Source: Rippkaea orientalis PCC 8801
GTDB taxonomy: Bacteria > Cyanobacteriota > Cyanobacteriia > Cyanobacteriales > Microcystaceae
Length of the DNA stretch: 64,000 nucleotides
Assembly (NCBI RefSeq): GCF_000021805.1
Contig: NC_011726.1
Coordinates: forward strand, 2,294,001-2,358,000
Direction: 5' to 3'
Shown: positions 41,818-51,086 of the stretch, one piece after another
Layout of the letters: each line of letters begins with the position of its first letter
Numbering within the stretch: the stretch's first letter is position 1
The notes under the pieces: generated by a model
What the model was told of the DNA's origin: nothing
Seen by the model: the letters and a program-made list of their open reading frames with translations, nothing else
Database searches by the model: none
Program-made: the position numbers and the translations under genes

Positions 41818-43416
41818 TTAGCGAGAAATGCGCACTGGAGTCCGATTTTGTTTGATCTCCAGGTGAATGGGTTCGATCAGCGATCGCCCGGTCATTTCTT
41901 CAGGTTTTGGTAATTGTAAGATTTCGAGGATAGTTGGTGCAATATCCGCGAGTCGTCCATTGTCTGCCAAGTCCACTGCCCCCCCATGGCCGGGAATTTT
42001 CCGCCCTTCTCCTTCGACGATAATTAAGGGGACTGGGTTGGTGGAATGTGCCGTCCAAGGGTTCCCGTTTTCATCGACCATCAATTCGGCGTTACCGTGA
42101 TCGGCGGTAATTAGGACGGTTCCTCCCATTTTACTGATACTGGTGAGTAGTCGCCCTAAACAGTTATCGACGGTTTCGATCGCTTGAATAGCAGCTTCTA
42201 AATTGCCTGTATGACCGACCATATCGGGGTTAGCATAGTTAATCACCACTAGGGAATAGATCCCCTTTTCAATGGCGTTACAGGCGGTATCTGTGACGGT
42301 TTCGGCAGACATCGCAGGGGCTTGATCATAGGTAGCGACCATGGGACTTTGGATCAATTCCCGATCTTCTCCTTCAAAGGGATTTTCTAGTCCTCCGTTG
42401 AAGAAGTAGGTGACGTGGGGGTATTTTTCAGTTTCTGCGGTGCGAAATTGCTTTAATCCTTCTCTTGCGACCACTTCCCCTAAAATATTGTTGAGGTTTT
42501 GGGGCTCGAAAGCGACTTTAACCGGGAGTTTGGGGTCGTATTGGGTAAAGGTGACAAAACTGAGGGGTTGGATTAATTCCCGTTCAAAACCGTCAAAATT
42601 GGGCATGGTTAGGGCATAACACAGTTGTCTTGCCCGATCTGGCCGGAAATTAAAGAAAATTACCCCATCTCCTGATTTAATTGCACCGGGGGCTATGCGC
42701 GTCGGTTCGATAAATTCATCGGTGATGCTATTTTTGTAGAAGTCTTTAATGACTTCTGTTGCTGAACGACCGTCTCCGGGTCGATCTTGGGTGTAGACAT
42801 CGTAGGCTTTTTGGATGCGATCCCAACGGCGATCGCGATCCATGGCATAATAGCGGCCACTAACGGTCACAATCCTTCCTACCCCAATTTCTTTGATGGA
42901 GGATTCTAATTTAGCAACAGCGTTGATCCCTTCGTTAGTATTAGTATCGCGCCCATCGGTGATAACATGGATACAGACTTGATCAAGATGCTGTTCTTTG
43001 GCTAATTCGAGTAATCCGATTAGGTGATCGAGGTGAGAATGCACTCCCCCATCGGAACATAGTCCGATTAAATGGAGTTTGCTCTGACGATCACGGACTT
43101 CTTGACAAATATTGACTAACGCGGGATTCCTTAATAGGGACTTATCTTCAACAGCATCGGAGATGCGAACTAATTCTTGAGGGACAATTCGGCCAGCACC
43201 GAGGTTGAGATGTCCGACTTCTGAGTTACCCATCTGACCGTTAGGAAGCCCTACGTCTTTCCCTGAGGTGTGAATGAGGGTACGGGGATAACTGGTCCAA
43301 AGGCAGTCCATGACAGGGGTTTTCGCTAAAGCAATGGCGTTTGCTTCGGTGGATTGACGATAGCCCCATCCGTCTAGAATCACCAGTACCACCGGAGATA
43401 CAGGTGCTTGTGCCAT
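41818..43416 (-). CDS. gpmI: 2,3-bisphosphoglycerate-independent phosphoglycerate mutase
   Basis: GpmI interconverts 3- and 2-phosphoglycerate in glycolysis. The 532-residue protein has the N-terminal metal motif VILDGWGYR, the phosphoserine loop QMGNSEVGHLNLGAGR (about residues 60-75), HVITDGRDTN, GRYYAMDRDRRWDR, and the C-terminal ADHGNAELM and HSTNPVP metal ligands, as in the alkaline-phosphatase superfamily. It is full length and is the first gene of the operon with secG and the matrixin. Confidence 0.97.
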   Translation of the reverse strand: MAQAPVSPVVLVILDGWGYRQSTEANAIALAKTPVMDCLWTSYPRTLIHTSGKDVGLPNGQMGNSEVGHLNLGAGRIVPQELVRISDAVEDKSLLRNPALVNICQEVRDRQSKLHLIGLCSDGGVHSHLDHLIGLLELAKEQHLDQVCIHVITDGRDTNTNEGINAVAKLESSIKEIGVGRIVTVSGRYYAMDRDRRWDRIQKAYDVYTQDRPGDGRSATEVIKDFYKNSITDEFIEPTRIAPGAIKSGDGVIFFNFRPDRARQLCYALTMPNFDGFERELIQPLSFVTFTQYDPKLPVKVAFEPQNLNNILGEVVAREGLKQFRTAETEKYPHVTYFFNGGLENPFEGEDRELIQSPMVATYDQAPAMSAETVTDTACNAIEKGIYSLVVINYANPDMVGHTGNLEAAIQAIETVDNCLGRLLTSISKMGGTVLITADHGNAELMVDENGNPWTAHSTNPVPLIIVEGEGRKIPGHGGAVDLADNGRLADIAPTILEILQLPKPEEMTGRSLIEPIHLEIKQNRTPVRISR

Positions 43417-43560
43417 GATTGTTTACCTACTTAGTTCTATTTTCCTGCTCATTGATGATACCATCGACTTTGCTGATCTGCCTAATTTTTCGTTTTTGAG
43501 CAGGATAGGTTGTATTTGGCAGATATATGCAAAATTTATCTTTAAAGGTATTATAACATT

Positions 43561-43589
43561 AAAAATCCCTCTTGAACAGAGGGATTTTT
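43561..43589 (-). terminator. Intrinsic terminator of the four-helix membrane protein gene
   Basis: AAAAATCCCTC/GAGGGATTTTT with a 7-nt loop forms an A/T-flanked hairpin effective in both directions. It lies 21 bp past the stop of the gene ending at 43610 on the minus strand and upstream of gpmI. Confidence 0.85.
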
Positions 43590-43609
43590 CGGAGATTTTC
43601 CACTAAATC

Positions 43610-44119
43610 TTAAACGAGGGAACAGGAGTTCCGATAACACCAGCGTAGTAAGGTTACACCAATGCTCAACTTAATCAGTTCTAGTATCCAATAGCCCCAA
43701 TGCAGGGAAATCATGGCAGGTGGCATAGTCTGCAAGGGGTCAAACCCATTCAATTGAAGACCAAAACCACTCATCTGCGGGGTTAGGATGTAGGTATAAA
43801 TCAAAGCAATGGCTAATAATAGTCCAGCTAAAATGACTGACCAGCGTTCTTGAAGATGGATTAGGGTATGATGGCGACGGAATACTAAAAATCCCGTTAA
43901 AACAAGGGCGGCGCAAATTAACTCAATTCGGTTAAAAACCCCGAAAATTAGGTATCCAGCACTAGCAAATCCTCCTTGGTTCATCATTCCTGATAATGAT
44001 AATCCAGGGATCATGACAAAATCGAGCATTAGACTAGCACTTAACCAAAATCCTAGAGTCACCATAACAATGGTTGTCCAGTTGAGGGACTTCCCATTGC
44101 GCTCGGAAATCGTATTCAT
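43610..44119 (-). CDS. Four-helix membrane protein, DUF4149-like
   Basis: The 169-residue protein has four membrane helices: FWLSASLMLDFVMIPGLSLS near residues 24-43, NRIELICAALVLTGFLVF at 64-80, VILAGLLLAIALIYTYIL at 96-112, and a last one at about 140-160. The layout and the FxxM/L-LDFVxxPG segment recall the DUF4149 family of membrane proteins of unknown function. It is followed by its own terminator, so it is probably monocistronic. Confidence 0.65.
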   Translation of the reverse strand: MNTISERNGKSLNWTTIVMVTLGFWLSASLMLDFVMIPGLSLSGMMNQGGFASAGYLIFGVFNRIELICAALVLTGFLVFRRHHTLIHLQERWSVILAGLLLAIALIYTYILTPQMSGFGLQLNGFDPLQTMPPAMISLHWGYWILELIKLSIGVTLLRWCYRNSCSLV

Positions 44120-44258
44120 TAGGAGTCCTCTTATTTAACTTTAATCTACATCCTTATTATGGTCAGAAATCCCCCTACAATCCTAGGTTTTGATAAATAT
44201 CTTTACATCTGAGCCAAGTAAGGAGGAAATTTTCAACTACTCTATTAACTATCAACTA

Positions 44259-45221
44259 TTAACTATTCAGTTTTACTCTTGGATCGAGAAAACTATAGGT
44301 AAGATCAGCTAGGAGATTAAAAATAACAATTAAGATAGCATAAATAAAGGTAATAGCCATGACAACGGGGGTATCACTGCGATAAATTGAATCAATTAAT
44401 AATGCACCAATTCCAGGGACTCTAAAGACTTGTTCGGTGACTAATGCACCCGTAAAAATAGTAGGAATATCTAAGGCAATAAGGGTAATAACGGGAATCA
44501 TCGCATTACGCAGAATATGATTTTTTAAGACATTAAAACTATTTAATCCCTTAGCATAAGCTGTTTTAACATATTCTTGGGAAAGTTCATCGACAATAGC
44601 CGATCGCACGAAGCGCATTAAAACCGCAGATTGATACAAAGCTAACACACAAACGGGCATGATCGATTGTTTAATTTGTTCAATAAAAGTTGATAAATTA
44701 GTTACTTGTAGAGTGCTGTTATAAATAAAGGGAAACCATTTTAATTGAACACTAAAAACCACAATAAAGAGCAACCCTGTTAAAAAGGTGGGTAAAGAAA
44801 AGCCTAAAAAGGTAAAAGTTGTTAGCAATTGATCTAACCAGGAATAACGTTTAATCGCAGAAATAATACCCAAAGGAAAGGCAATTAAAAAACTCAAGAT
44901 ATAGGCTGTTCCAACTACCCAAAGGGTGGTTTGTAAGCGTTGTAAGATTAACTCTAAAACAGGACTTCGACTGGTAAAGGAATAGCCTAAGTCCCCTTGC
45001 ATAAATGCCCCAATCCATTTAAAATAACGAATATAAACGGGTTGATCTAAGCCTAAACTTCTGCGGATATTTTCCCTGATTTCTGGCGTAATGGAAGGGT
45101 TAGACGCAAATTCTCCTAAAGGATCTCCTGGGGCTAATGCTAGTATAGTAAAGATAACGATACTAATAGCAATTAAGGTAGGAATAGCAGTTAATAGACG
45201 TTTAATTAGGTATTGAGTCAT
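44259..45221 (-). CDS. Peptide-type ABC transporter permease (DppB/OppB family)
   Basis: The 320-residue membrane protein starts MTQYLIKRLLTAIPTLIAIS, the DppB signature. It contains LAPGDPLGEF, RSLGLDQPVYIRYFKWIGAF and GDLGYSF, and the EAA loop YVKTAYAKGLNSFNVLKNHI (about 205-224) for contact with the ATPase. It should work with the binding protein gene at 46816, from which it is separated by a Uma2 gene and a DJ-1 gene on the same strand. No DppC or ATPase genes are in the window. Confidence 0.93.
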   Translation of the reverse strand: MTQYLIKRLLTAIPTLIAISIVIFTILALAPGDPLGEFASNPSITPEIRENIRRSLGLDQPVYIRYFKWIGAFMQGDLGYSFTSRSPVLELILQRLQTTLWVVGTAYILSFLIAFPLGIISAIKRYSWLDQLLTTFTFLGFSLPTFLTGLLFIVVFSVQLKWFPFIYNSTLQVTNLSTFIEQIKQSIMPVCVLALYQSAVLMRFVRSAIVDELSQEYVKTAYAKGLNSFNVLKNHILRNAMIPVITLIALDIPTIFTGALVTEQVFRVPGIGALLIDSIYRSDTPVVMAITFIYAILIVIFNLLADLTYSFLDPRVKLNS

Positions 45222-45225
45222 AAAG

Positions 45226-45336
45226 TTAAATTAGCCCAAATTGGACACTCGTATAACGATCTTTATCACACAACTCAATTAATCTTTCGACAGAATACGC
45301 ATATAAATTATCTTTAAAGTGAAAAAGCTTTTTCAT
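45226..45336 (-). CDS. Possible 36-residue peptide upstream of the permease gene
   Basis: A short frame MKKLFHFKDNLYAYSVERLI ends 4 bp before the permease start and has GGGAG about 10 bp upstream. Position and ribosome site would suit a leader or small coupled gene, but nothing in it is recognisable and it may be chance. Confidence 0.25.
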   Translation of the reverse strand: MKKLFHFKDNLYAYSVERLIELCDKDRYTSVQFGLI

Positions 45337-45416
45337 TCTTTTTTACTCCCTTTTTTGTTTATTGGTTGTCGTTGTCGTTAATTTTATCACCATAGCAATT
45401 CCCATGTTATTTGAGT

Positions 45417-45986
45417 TTAATCGACTGTAAGATTACGATAAACTTGCTCGATAGGAAAACTTAGATTAATACTTTTAAGTTCTATGATATCTCCTTCTTG
45501 ATAATTAATGATAATCCATTCCCCTGCTTCGTTTTTATGATATAAATCTATTTCAATACGGGTAGAACTCACTAATACATAGTCTTGTAAAACGGGGTTT
45601 TGACGATACAGTCTAAATTTTTTGCCTCTATCGTAGGCTTCTGTACTATCTGATAAGACTTCAATAATTAAGCAGGGATAAGTAATGTAATTAGGGGTAT
45701 TTTTATCTCTTTCATCGCAGGTAACACTCGCATCTGGATAGGTATAGTTATGGGTATCAGCCATTTTGATTTTGATATCAGAATTGCCTGTTATACAGTT
45801 GGTATTTTCTAAATGCGCTTCAAACATTGCTGTAAAGCGAATGGCTATTCTTCCATGATTAACTGTACCACCACTCATAGCATAAATTTGACCGTTAATA
45901 TATTCATGTTTGTTGGTTTGTTTTTCTTCCCAAGTGAAATATTGTTCGGGGTTGAATAGGGGAAATTGTTCTTTTGCTACAATCAT
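45417..45986 (-). CDS. Uma2 family endonuclease (DUF820)
   Basis: The 189-residue protein is a complete Uma2: start motif FNPEQYFTWEEKQTNKHEYI with the N-terminal acidic residue, GQIYAMSGGTVNHGRIAIRF, PDASVTCDERD (the PD of PD-(D/E)XK) and CLIIEVLSDSTEAYDRGKKF with Glu and Lys at the active site. The role is unknown, though the family is abundant in cyanobacteria. It lies between the peptide transporter genes on the same strand. Confidence 0.9.
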   Translation of the reverse strand: MIVAKEQFPLFNPEQYFTWEEKQTNKHEYINGQIYAMSGGTVNHGRIAIRFTAMFEAHLENTNCITGNSDIKIKMADTHNYTYPDASVTCDERDKNTPNYITYPCLIIEVLSDSTEAYDRGKKFRLYRQNPVLQDYVLVSSTRIEIDLYHKNEAGEWIIINYQEGDIIELKSINLSFPIEQVYRNLTVD

Positions 45987-46079
45987 AGTGTTAAACTCGT
46001 TTTAGTATCAATTGATAATGACTGTATTCTATCGGTATTGCCTGTTGCCTCTCTCAACTAAGTAATTAATTTTCCACGA

Positions 46080-46766
46080 CTACTTATTCGTTAATTTCTG
46101 GCTAACGCTTAAAGAAGATTTAATTAAGTCTTTTCCTAATATTTGGACTTGTTTAACTAATGATTGATCTGCGTTTTCTGGGGTTCCCGTATTAAAGGGA
46201 GGTTGGGGATCATATTGTAAAAGCAGTTGAATCATTTTAGCCATTTCTTCTCCTAACAATTGACTAACAACGACTAACCCAAAATCGATCCCTGCGGTGA
46301 CACCTCCTCCAGTAATTCTATTGCGATCAATGACGACTCTTTCGTTACTAACTTCCACATTAAATAAGGCTAAATGGTCTAAAAATGCCCAATGACAAGT
46401 AGCGCGATAACCATCAAGAAGTCCAGCGGCCGCTAAAATAAGAGAACCTGTACAAACCGAGGTGATTAATTGAGCATTTTGACTCTGTTTTTTGAGGAAA
46501 GTAAGCATTTCATTGTCTTCCATCATTGCGACTTGTCCAGGTCCCCCAGGAACACAGATAAGATCTAGAGGAGGACAGTCATTAAAAGTCGTATTGGGTA
46601 AGATAGTTAGTCCGCGATCGCTAGTAACAGGTTCTTGATTTTTCCACACAAAATAAATAGAACTATTAGGCATAAATGAAAATACTTGATGGGGTCCTGT
46701 AATATCCAGTTGGGTCATGTTAGGATAAATTATTAACCCGATATTGTACTTAGATGTTTGTGTCAT
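46080..46766 (-). CDS. DJ-1/PfpI family protein
   Basis: The 228-residue protein has the class I glutamine-amidotransferase-like fold of the DJ-1/PfpI group: YPNMTQLDITGPHQVFSFMP near the start, CVPGGPGQVAMMEDNEML, and the nucleophile elbow ITSVCTGSLILAAAGLLDGY (about residues 97-116, with the conserved Cys), then RATCHW and ITGGGVTAGIDFGL. This is the branch that includes isonitrile hydratase-like and regulator-related proteins, but there is no AraC domain. The reaction is unknown. Confidence 0.88.
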   Translation of the reverse strand: MTQTSKYNIGLIIYPNMTQLDITGPHQVFSFMPNSSIYFVWKNQEPVTSDRGLTILPNTTFNDCPPLDLICVPGGPGQVAMMEDNEMLTFLKKQSQNAQLITSVCTGSLILAAAGLLDGYRATCHWAFLDHLALFNVEVSNERVVIDRNRITGGGVTAGIDFGLVVVSQLLGEEMAKMIQLLLQYDPQPPFNTGTPENADQSLVKQVQILGKDLIKSSLSVSQKLTNK

Positions 46767-46815
46767 TTTTTTAGTTTCCTAATGGTTGATTGATTTCAAA
46801 AAGTTAGCCAATGAA

Positions 46816-48561
46816 TTAAGATTTTTTCCAATCTTTAATCTTCCAAGTATTAAAGTCCCACGGAGTCAACTCGAACCCTTGTAAACGATTACTAATTCCT
46901 GCTACATCAGCACGATGGACTAAGGGAATAAGAACAAAATTGTTGACTAACAGATCATTCATTTTAATAAAGAGTTCTTGGCGTTTTTTGGCATCTAATT
47001 CTTGGGTGGCTTCTTTCCATAATTTATCATATTCGGGGTTACAATAGCGAGCGTAATTATTCCCTGACCAATTATTCGCTTTTTGGGGAATGGATTGACA
47101 GGTAAAATTACTCATGTAGGTACTGGGATCGGGGTTTAAATTACCAGAGGTGAACATTTGAAAATCGGCATAGAAACGTTCAACGGTATCATTATTAGAC
47201 GGATCACTCGAAAAGAAAATACTTGCATCAATACTTTTTAATTCAACACCAACTCCAATTTGTTGTAAGCTTTGTTTGATGATTTCTTGGGTTTTCTGAC
47301 GCAAAGGATTCACGGATGTTTGGAAAAGAATTTGCATTTCTACCCCATCCTTGTCTCGAATACCATTATTATTAGAATCCTTCCAGCCAGCCTCATCTAA
47401 TAACTTAGCTGCCTTCTCTAAATTAAATTCATATTTCGTATTAGGAGAGTTATATTCAGGAGGAGAAACTAAGACATTAGGCGTTGCTTTTCCCGTAATT
47501 CCATACAATTGTTGAGCCACAGTATCTCGATCAACCGCTAAAGTAAAAGCTTCTCTGACTTTGGGATCTTTAAACAAGGGATGGGGGAATTGTAGACTAG
47601 ATCTTTCTCCCTCGGTTGTTGCTTTATTAGGATCACTTAAATTGATTAAAATTCTTTCACTATTGCCTCCAAAAACTGAGTTTAATTTGCCCTTTCCTGC
47701 TGCTTCTAATTGCTTTAATACAGGGACTTCTACCTGCAAATTATAAGCATAGTCTGCATCCCCCGTTTCTAACACTGCTCTCGCAGCAGAGGTAGCATCT
47801 CCTCCCCCTTTCAATTCAATGCGTTTAAACCCTAATTTATCCGCTTCTCGGAAATAGGAATTAGCCTCAAAAACCACCACATCTCCTGGTTTAAAGTCCA
47901 CAACTTTATAAGGTCCTGTTCCCACAGCGATTAAATTATTAGGAGCTTGTCGTGCATTTTCTCCGTTATACTTTTCATAGAGATGACGGGGTAAAATCAT
48001 CCCTGCACCCCCGACAAAAGGGATATCCCAAGACGGAGTCGGTTGTTTAAAAATCACTTTTACAGTATAATCATCTAAAGCTTCTACTTTTTCGACATTC
48101 AAATAACTATTCCCACTGGTAGCTCCAACTTTAGGATTAGCAATAAACTGATGGGTAAACACAACATCGGCTGCTGTAAATGGTGTTCCATCTGACCATT
48201 TTATCCCCTGTTTTAACTTCCAAATAACTGATTTACCATCCTTGGCTATTCCTCCATTCTCTACTGAGGGAATTTCCGCCGCTAAAAACAGAATTAACTG
48301 GCCTTTGTTATCATAACTGGCTAAGGGTTCTAAGGTAATTCGACTTGCCTCACTATCTTTAAACCCAGTGGAAAGATGAGGATTCAAAATGGTGGGAGCT
48401 TGCCAATATAATAATTTTAAAGTTTCATTTTCGCTTTGGGAAGTTGTCTGAGAGGTTGGGGTTTCTGGTTGAGGGTTACAAGCACAGAGTAGAAAAGATG
48501 ACCCGACAGACAGTAAAACAGGTAGAATACAAGAGCGAATGTTGACTGACTTCCCCATCAC
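46816..48561 (-). CDS. Peptide ABC transporter substrate-binding lipoprotein (SBP family 5)
   Basis: The 581-residue protein has a lipoprotein signal with lipobox LLCAC (Cys27 or Cys29, near residues 25-29), so it is anchored in the membrane facing the periplasm. The binding domain has WKLKQGIKWSDGTPFTAADV near residue 130 and TGPYKVVDFKPGD, typical of DppA/OppA. The chain runs full length to a DFNTWKIKDWKKS end. It should deliver peptides or related solutes to the DppB-type permease at 44259. Divergence of the two genes by insertions is inferred from order only. Confidence 0.92.
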   Translation of the reverse strand: MMGKSVNIRSCILPVLLSVGSSFLLCACNPQPETPTSQTTSQSENETLKLLYWQAPTILNPHLSTGFKDSEASRITLEPLASYDNKGQLILFLAAEIPSVENGGIAKDGKSVIWKLKQGIKWSDGTPFTAADVVFTHQFIANPKVGATSGNSYLNVEKVEALDDYTVKVIFKQPTPSWDIPFVGGAGMILPRHLYEKYNGENARQAPNNLIAVGTGPYKVVDFKPGDVVVFEANSYFREADKLGFKRIELKGGGDATSAARAVLETGDADYAYNLQVEVPVLKQLEAAGKGKLNSVFGGNSERILINLSDPNKATTEGERSSLQFPHPLFKDPKVREAFTLAVDRDTVAQQLYGITGKATPNVLVSPPEYNSPNTKYEFNLEKAAKLLDEAGWKDSNNNGIRDKDGVEMQILFQTSVNPLRQKTQEIIKQSLQQIGVGVELKSIDASIFFSSDPSNNDTVERFYADFQMFTSGNLNPDPSTYMSNFTCQSIPQKANNWSGNNYARYCNPEYDKLWKEATQELDAKKRQELFIKMNDLLVNNFVLIPLVHRADVAGISNRLQGFELTPWDFNTWKIKDWKKS

Positions 48562-48650
48562 TTTAGATTATGACTCCTCAAATGAATTTAGTTTGAGTCA
48601 TATTGTAAAGCAATGGCATCAATTTACCCATCCAAAATTAGAATTAAGTT

Positions 48651-48890
48651 CTAAATCACAGCTAAATAGAGGGAATTTTGACTATTATATTGCGCTATTT
48701 CCCTAATTAGAAGCGTTCTAGAACTAAGATAATTTTTCATGAGATACCAGTCTTCCGACGACAGAGGGTGTTTCGCGTCTAGTTTTTGTAGTAATTGAGT
48801 AACTAACTCTGAGTCATTTAAACTCATCAAGGTATTTCCTGCGCTTTCTTCGACTATACACCAAAGTTGTCGAATCGTTGAAGCTTTCAT
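48651..48890 (-). CDS. Small hypothetical protein (79 residues)
   Basis: The protein reads MKASTIRQLWCIVEESAGNT, with LNDSELVTQLLQKLDAKHPL and SSEDWYLMKNYLSSRTLLIR. It looks wholly helical, without membrane segments. I recognise the general type as a short cyanobacterial protein seen in several genomes but know no function. It stands alone; a short ATG context without clear Shine-Dalgarno precedes it. Confidence 0.55.
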   Translation of the reverse strand: MKASTIRQLWCIVEESAGNTLMSLNDSELVTQLLQKLDAKHPLSSEDWYLMKNYLSSRTLLIREIAQYNSQNSLYLAVI

Positions 48891-49182
48891 TAGACATTTT
48901 CCTCCGATTTTGTGACTTATGCTACTATTTGAAGAGATTTATTATCGATCTCTATCAATCGACACTAGAGAAAATCCTAAACAATTTAATCCCATTTGTG
49001 GGGTTGTTAAGCAAAAAATTATCATAACTACAAAAAACTTGTTTAGATTTTCATAATGAAGCGCGTATTTGTAAAGTAAATGTTATATAGCCAGTCTATT
49101 TCAGTTGTGAGACAAAAATTCTAGTGTTCTATAGCACTACGCATTTTGATTAAGACATTCGTTATCCCTCAAACCTTGTCAT

Positions 49183-49210
49183 GTAGGGGTCAACGGCTGT
49201 TGACCCCTAC
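49183..49210. repeat. 28-bp palindromic repeat (GTAGGGGTCAACGG...)
   Basis: GTAGGGGTCAACGG is followed directly by CTGTTGACCCCTAC, a 14-bp inverted repeat with one G-T pair. A perfect version lies at 58184-58213 and an imperfect one at 27072-27098. It sits in the 386-bp gap 48891-49276 downstream of the TIR-GUN4 gene; nothing else is recognised there. Confidence 0.85.
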
Positions 49211-49276
49211 TTAAACTTTTCGGGTCATGCTATAGCTTAAGAAGTGCAAGGAATTTGATATCTTTAAAAAGTGATC

Positions 49277-50413
49277 TCAAGAAAATGCAGAAGCAGAATC
49301 GGAGAAACTAACTGCTTTTTCCTCTGGCCAACACTGACTCGCCTTAGAATCTGATTGATTGCCCGTCGTCGTCATCGGTAATAAATACCAGACTAACCAT
49401 CCCCCTGATAATTTGCCTTCACGGGAACTCGACGGTAAATGCCCCTTCGGTGCACTTAAATTAAACTGTAATTGATCGGTCGTTAGCCATTGATTATTCT
49501 GTCGCCAGCCTATTAGATCGCCAAATTTATCGTTATTAGCGACTTTTCTCCAGATTTCTCGCTGTGTACTAAACCCAAACTTTCCTTGACTCGCTTTGAG
49601 CCAAAGATCGTCGATCTTGCGAATCTCTTGGCAAGACATCTGATTGATCCCCTTTTTATCGATCCATTTTTCTTGTTCTCTTCCCGTTGCTGCTAACATG
49701 ATTTTTGCCGTTTCTCGATCAGCCGCTTGCCAATTTTGCTCGTTTAAAAATTTTTCCAGTTGTTTGTATTGAAGGGGTTGAATGTCAACAAAGATCGAAA
49801 CTTGGGACAAAAGCGAGCCAATACCCAGGATAAGAGCGATCGCCCCCCCTAATCCTCCTAGCAACCACCAGGACTTGAATTTGAAGGGAAAGGAAGTCTT
49901 TAAGGAGGGTTGAGGCGATTTGGCTTGATGTTCTTCAAGATGGCGCTCAATCCCCAGAATTAAGCGATCGAGATCTCCGTGAAAATCGGGATCAGATCGC
50001 ACTAAACTCCCATTCCGGTAAGCCAATTCCCTTAAACTGGGGGGTAATTCTTGTTCAGTAGGAACCTTTGCTCCCCTAACCAGAACGGGAACCACGGGAA
50101 TATTGCGCTTCAGGGCGGATTCAATTTCGAGTCTAACAAAATCTTGGGGATCGTCTAGGCGACGTTTTCCCGTGGTATCAGTAATATTGAGCCATTGTTG
50201 ACCAATAATCGCTAATAAGATTTGACATCGCCCCACTTCTTGATCGATATACTGACGGAAATCAACGCCGATGGGAATCGAGTCCACATCTTTAAAAATC
50301 GTGTCTTTCCCAAAATATTGAATTAAACGATCATAAATTCTCCCCGTTACATCAGCACTATCGTCTCGACGGTAAGAAATAAAAAGCAACGGAGTTGATG
50401 TTTGATTCTTCAT
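49277..50413 (-). CDS. TIR-transmembrane-GUN4 fusion protein
   Basis: The 378-residue protein joins three parts. A TIR domain spans residues 8-150, with PLLFISYRRDDSADVTGRIY and later FVRLEIESALKRNIPVVPVL, as in bacterial TIR proteins of signalling and defence. One membrane segment follows (about 177-195, WWLLGGLGGAIALILGIGSL). A GUN4 domain (about 213-350) has QWQAADRETAKIML-like YKQLEKFLNEQNWQAADRET, LWLKASQGKFGFSTQREIW, FGDLIGWR and SAPKGHLPS. Classical GUN4 binds Mg-protoporphyrin and stimulates Mg-chelatase. The catalytic Glu expected in an NADase TIR may be Glu111 or so (RLEIESA), though activity is unproven. It starts 6 bp after trpG, so it ends the DUF3285-ybeY-dgkA-trpG operon. Confidence 0.88.
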   Translation of the reverse strand: MKNQTSTPLLFISYRRDDSADVTGRIYDRLIQYFGKDTIFKDVDSIPIGVDFRQYIDQEVGRCQILLAIIGQQWLNITDTTGKRRLDDPQDFVRLEIESALKRNIPVVPVLVRGAKVPTEQELPPSLRELAYRNGSLVRSDPDFHGDLDRLILGIERHLEEHQAKSPQPSLKTSFPFKFKSWWLLGGLGGAIALILGIGSLLSQVSIFVDIQPLQYKQLEKFLNEQNWQAADRETAKIMLAATGREQEKWIDKKGINQMSCQEIRKIDDLWLKASQGKFGFSTQREIWRKVANNDKFGDLIGWRQNNQWLTTDQLQFNLSAPKGHLPSSSREGKLSGGWLVWYLLPMTTTGNQSDSKASQCWPEEKAVSFSDSASAFS

Positions 50414-50419
50414 GCGTAA

Positions 50420-51010
50420 TTACTTTAATGAAAGTAAAAAGTTACGAAGCAGTTTTTTACCTGATGGGGTTAAGATACTTTCGGGATGAAATTGTACCCC
50501 TTGAATATGGGGATAATCCCGATGACGCAACCCCATAATTGTCCCATCTTCAACCCAAGCGGTGATTTCCAGAACCGTAGGTAACGTCTGTCGATCTACC
50601 ACTAAGCTATGATAGCGAGTCGCCGTAAAAGGATTCTCTAATCCCGCAAATACCCCTATGCCATTGTGATAGATTTCTGAGGTTTTGCCGTGCATTAAAA
50701 TGGGGGCACGGATCACTTGTCCGCCATAAATCTGACCAATACTTTGATGCCCTAAACAAACCCCCAAAATGGGCAAGGTTGGTCCTAACGCTTCAATTAA
50801 GGCTAAAGAAATCCCCGCATCGTCTGGACGGCCTGGACCGGGAGAAATAACCACCCCGTCTGGCTTTAAATAACGAATTTTTTCGAGATCGATCTGATCA
50901 TTACGATATACCTGAATATCGGAAGCTACGGTCAGATCCGTCCCTAACTCCCCCAGATACTGCACCAAATTGTAGGTAAAACTGTCGTAATTATCAATAA
51001 CAAGAATCAA
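50420..51010 (-). CDS. trpG: Anthranilate/aminodeoxychorismate synthase glutamine amidotransferase
   Basis: The 196-residue class I amidotransferase supplies ammonia to TrpE or PabB. It starts [20 protein letters not shown], has the oxyanion [10 protein letters not shown], nucleophile [11 protein letters not shown] with Cys near residue 79, and the [13 protein letters not shown] His-Glu pair. The sequence does not separate the TrpG and PabA roles; in many bacteria one subunit serves both. It is in a minus-strand operon after dgkA (76 bp) and before the TIR-GUN4 gene (6 bp). Confidence 0.93.
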   Translation of the reverse strand: MILVIDNYDSFTYNLVQYLGELGTDLTVASDIQVYRNDQIDLEKIRYLKPDGVVISPGPGRPDDAGISLALIEALGPTLPILGVCLGHQSIGQIYGGQVIRAPILMHGKTSEIYHNGIGVFAGLENPFTATRYHSLVVDRQTLPTVLEITAWVEDGTIMGLRHRDYPHIQGVQFHPESILTPSGKKLLRNFLLSLK

Positions 51011-51086
51011 TGGTTATCTCCTTGACGTTGGCCAAGACAACAATGAATAGGCGATCGCGTTAGCCTTTAAGGGTTGGCGCAATAGC

